NCBI RefSeq assembly: GCF_947581785.1
Contig: NZ_CANPVO010000046.1
Coordinates: forward strand, 1 to 64,000
Origin: Candidatus Palauibacter polyketidifaciens
Lineage (GTDB): Bacteria; Gemmatimonadota; Gemmatimonadetes; Palauibacterales; Palauibacteraceae
DNA: 64,000 nucleotides
Reading direction: 5' to 3'
The position numbers and the translations under genes were made by a program. Below are positions 62,801 to 64,000 of the stretch, piece after piece. Under the pieces are notes generated by a model. The model was not told where the DNA came from, made no database searches, and saw only the letters and a list, made by a program, of their open reading frames with translations. Positions within the stretch are counted from its first letter, which is position 1. Each line of letters opens with the position of its first letter.

Positions 62801-63088
62801 CATGCCCTCGGCCGCGACGGAGGTCACATCCTTCACGCCGTTGACCGTCCCGACCCGCTCCTCGATTTTCAGGATGATCGACTCCTCTACCTCGTGCGGA
62901 GTCGCGCCGGGATAGGGCACGGTGATTTCGATGTGGTTGGAAGAGGGAACTGGATACATCTCCTGCACGAGGCCGGGAAGCGAGGCGAGCCCCGCGGCCA
63001 AAATGAAGGCCATCAGGAGGTTGGCGGCCACCCCGTTTCGCGCCATGTAGGCGACGGCACCGCGCGGGTACGCGTCGTCGTTCTTCAC
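59846..63088 (-). CDS. RND efflux permease, copy 2
   Basis: A 1080-residue HAE-type RND pump, a paralogue of the one at 47.5 kb over its whole length (VAYMARNGVAANLLMAFIL matches IGFMAKNGIAANVVMLFLV). TM4 has IGIMVDDAIVVAEHV with the Asp pair. No adapter or outer-membrane channel gene lies nearby. The GTG start is 17 codons before the conserved region, with a weak Shine-Dalgarno sequence. Followed 17 nt later by the atypical P450; the second SRPBCC gene is divergent, 47 nt from its start. Export of the P450 product is plausible. Confidence 0.92.
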   Translation of the reverse strand: MKNDDAYPRGAVAYMARNGVAANLLMAFILAAGLASLPGLVQEMYPVPSSNHIEITVPYPGATPHEVEESIILKIEERVGTVNGVKDVTSVAAEGMASVMAVLETGADINRALNDIEAAVGSIQSFPGGAERPEVRERANRQSVIRLVLYGDVPERALKELAYRTEEQIASLPEVSYVETRGVRDYEISVEVPRNRLQALGLTLEDIAGAVRDGSLDLAAGSIETVGAEMRVRTTGQSYSEYDFEEIVVLSKGDGTLVRLGDLADVRDGFQDVHLITRYNGQPAAFVEVYRAAGEKVLDVADAVVHHLEREILPSLPTGVEVAIWNNDAEIYGEQVYVLVKNGFLGLLLVFVALTLFLNIRLALWVALGIAVAATGALAVMLVLDVSINAISMFAFVLAIGIMVDDAIVVAEHVHLERQKGASGVVAAIRGTQKIKKPLIFAVLTSVAAFSPLLFLPGGFGEVMGAFPIIVISVLLLSLVESLLVLPNHLSHLPGPEWTPSNSLDRFLAWTQKRVNDGFQWFLSGPLDRGLRLATGRPELVLASAVGVVILCVSLVPAGIIDVILSEPVEGDIVTANLEMPVGTPAWRTTEIAEELEAAGRRTIDRLSSGRPEKAEPLLSAVTLAVGMKTGLERGGGLVQEPNLKPGGDIGSVEFKLLGAQQRDISASTFLQHWREEVGAVPEARGLRFTAELLNLGLPVHIDLSHPDPERLGPIGDSAVERLRELQGVFDIQSDHSAGFQEIQIELRPEAQTLGLTLGELARQVRAAFFGTEALRLQRGPEDVRVYVRLPSDERDTAADVERYTVRTPTGFTVPLSRVATVRMEISPSSIRRKNGQRTVTVTADVDTNVTTGAEVTAILANTILPELAGANPGLTYAFGGEQQQQVESTDALGRGFVLALLVIFALLAIPLGSYTKPLIIMAVIPFGLIGAILGHLIIGIDLSIVSMMGILGLNGVVVNDSLVMVDFINRKLRDGVPARNAIIDGAKARFRPIFLTSATTFLAFTPLLLESAIQAQFLIPFAASIGFGIVFATGILMLVVPALTALHLRATTRRTRSTVVNSLRSVAEIRVAPRAVADD

Positions 63089-63135
63089 GAACCTGCGCCG
63101 TGCCTCTGTCCATCGGGACTGGAATCGGGAGCGCC

Positions 63136-63594
63136 ATGGAGCCGACGAAACGGAGTCTGACGATCAACGCCTCGTGCGGAACCGTGTTCCGCGCCGTTGC
63201 CGATCTGGGTCACTTTTCCAAAGCTGTGCCTCAAATCGATCGCATCGAAATCCTGTCCGAGAGCACCGCCGGCGTCGGAACGCGTTTCCGCGAGACGCGG
63301 CTCGTGCGGGGCAGGGAAACCGCATCCGAGCTCAGGGTGGCCGAACTCGTGGAGAACGAAAGGGTTCGGTACGTCTCGGACACCTTTGGTACTCGCTGGA
63401 ACAGCACGTTCACCGTCGCTCCGGCCGGCGACCGGACTCGGCTCACCATGGTGATCCAGGGGCGACCGTACAGGGTGCTGTCCAGGTTGGCGGCGCCCCT
63501 CATGAAGTTCCTCACCGCCAAGGCCGTTGCCGCCGACATGAAGGGCATCAAGGCATACGCGGAGAGCCTGGAGGAGTCTGCGGCGTCGGCGTGA
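63136..63594 (+). CDS. SRPBCC (START/Bet v1-like) protein, copy 2
   Basis: A 152-residue helix-grip protein, paralogue of the 38.5-kb gene: SLTINASCGTVFRAVADLGHFSKAVPQID, GVGTRFRETRLVRG, TRLTMVIQGRPYRVLSRLAAPLMKFL, and a C-terminal helix (GIKAYAESLEE). It should bind a hydrophobic ligand. The ATG at 63136 has GGGAG 4 nt upstream and fits the paralogue start; a GTG 36 nt earlier is less likely. Divergent from the RND gene, so the two may share control. Confidence 0.87.
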   Translation: MEPTKRSLTINASCGTVFRAVADLGHFSKAVPQIDRIEILSESTAGVGTRFRETRLVRGRETASELRVAELVENERVRYVSDTFGTRWNSTFTVAPAGDRTRLTMVIQGRPYRVLSRLAAPLMKFLTAKAVAADMKGIKAYAESLEESAASA

Positions 63595-63710
63595 GGGCCA
63601 GACGTCCGCTTCCTTCCTTACCTCCATGCGGCAGGGCCTTCGGACCCGACCATGATGATGCCGACAATGAGCCGGTCGGTTCTGCGACTCATTCGCTCGT
63701 TCGGTTTTCC

Positions 63711-63942
63711 GCTCATACGGTCACCATATTCGTCCTTGCTCTGAGGCACGGTTTCTCCAGGAAGGAAGCTCGATGGGATTGCTTCTGGAGGAAGGGACGG
63801 TTTTTATGAATTTGGAACAAAAACCGATGAGAGAGGGCGATTCTTATTGGGCGCTCGAGGCCGCTACACAGCTGCGGCGCAGGTCAGTTGCAACGTCGGG
63901 CCGCTCGGTGGGACGGCTCTCATCCGTTGGCCCCGGGCTGAC
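63711..63942. repeat. dispersed repeat, copy B (decayed locus)
   Basis: Aligns with 57126-57320, and its right part (63902-63940) with 58133-58165. On the minus strand it retains the first few codons of the FAD enzyme (ATGAGCGG, then AACCGAACG-like) and the last codon of the HTH regulator, but the regulator body is deleted and the FAD frame diverges at once. It is a deletion remnant of a second copy. No gene is seen in 63595-64000. Confidence 0.75.
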
Positions 63943-64000
63943 GGTAAGGAACTCGGTCCGAAGCCTCTCCGTTCGCGGATCAGCCCGATCAGCCGGGCTC

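Noticed and set aside
63650-63714. Short minus-strand frame beginning MSGKPNERMS
   Set aside because: It is the decayed start of the duplicated FAD enzyme gene and diverges after a few codons; covered by the repeat entry.

Overview
The window is GC-rich Gram-negative DNA with dense, mostly operonic genes and frequent GTG starts. The many outer-membrane barrels, lipoproteins, Tat-exported enzymes and orphan RND permeases, and the uncharacterised families present, suggest a free-living or host-associated Gemmatimonadota-like bacterium. That placement is inference from gene content; no rRNA or other marker gene is present. One tRNA gene (Ala, anticodon TGC) was found. I saw no rRNA, CRISPR array or intact insertion sequence.

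Layout. 0-0.7 kb: a Phd-like antitoxin and PIN toxin. 0.8-8.2 kb, minus strand: two tandem copies of a large DMFase-beta-like lipoprotein, each with the same leader and putative promoter, then a Tat-exported calcineurin-like phosphoesterase and a sodium symporter. 8.3-20.8 kb, plus strand: an adenine deaminase-type enzyme, the AddB/AddA nuclease-helicase pair, a full-length Fic protein, a purine permease, a Tsx-like porin and an M24 peptidase. Purine uptake and salvage therefore surround a recombination/defence-like trio. 20.8-26.4 kb: a truncated second Fic gene, a DUF1684 lipoprotein, a hipBA toxin-antitoxin pair, and a GMC oxidoreductase with its small Tat-exported partner.

26.6-33.8 kb starts at tRNA-Ala. 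Directly beside the tRNA lies a frameshifted, internally deleted tyrosine recombinase fused to small phage-like gene pieces. A second relic of the same recombinase family lies at 33.7 kb. Between them are a two-component system and an operon of exported intradiol dioxygenase, outer-membrane barrel and DUF3500 lipoprotein. This looks like an old integrative element or its scar.

33.9-47.3 kb: a LuxR-type regulator divergent from a cytochrome P450 with an 18-bp dyad between them, a SRPBCC/beta-propeller pair, a DUF2461 protein, a minus-strand cluster (fused MFS/spermidine-synthase-like protein, small His/Cys secreted protein, lipoprotein, barrel), an amidohydrolase and a DUF2236 oxygenase-like protein. 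47.5-55.5 kb: an RND permease, a squalene/phytoene synthase-like protein, a broken M24-like peptidase, an RHH/PIN toxin-antitoxin pair, an aminotransferase and an outer-membrane protein. 55.7-64 kb: a FAD amine-oxidase-like enzyme, a HTH regulator, a P450 with atypical active-site motifs, a second RND permease and a second SRPBCC protein. The window ends in a decayed second copy of the regulator/FAD-enzyme intergenic region.

The most unusual signals are: (i) the noncanonical P450 in an operon with an orphan RND permease next to a duplicated FAD-enzyme locus; (ii) two recombinase relics bracketing a catabolic cargo segment beside tRNA-Ala; (iii) an AddB that appears to have lost its iron-sulfur cysteines; and (iv) three toxin-antitoxin modules whose antitoxin genes all have a -10-like box only 5-6 nt before the start codon, suggesting leaderless mRNAs.
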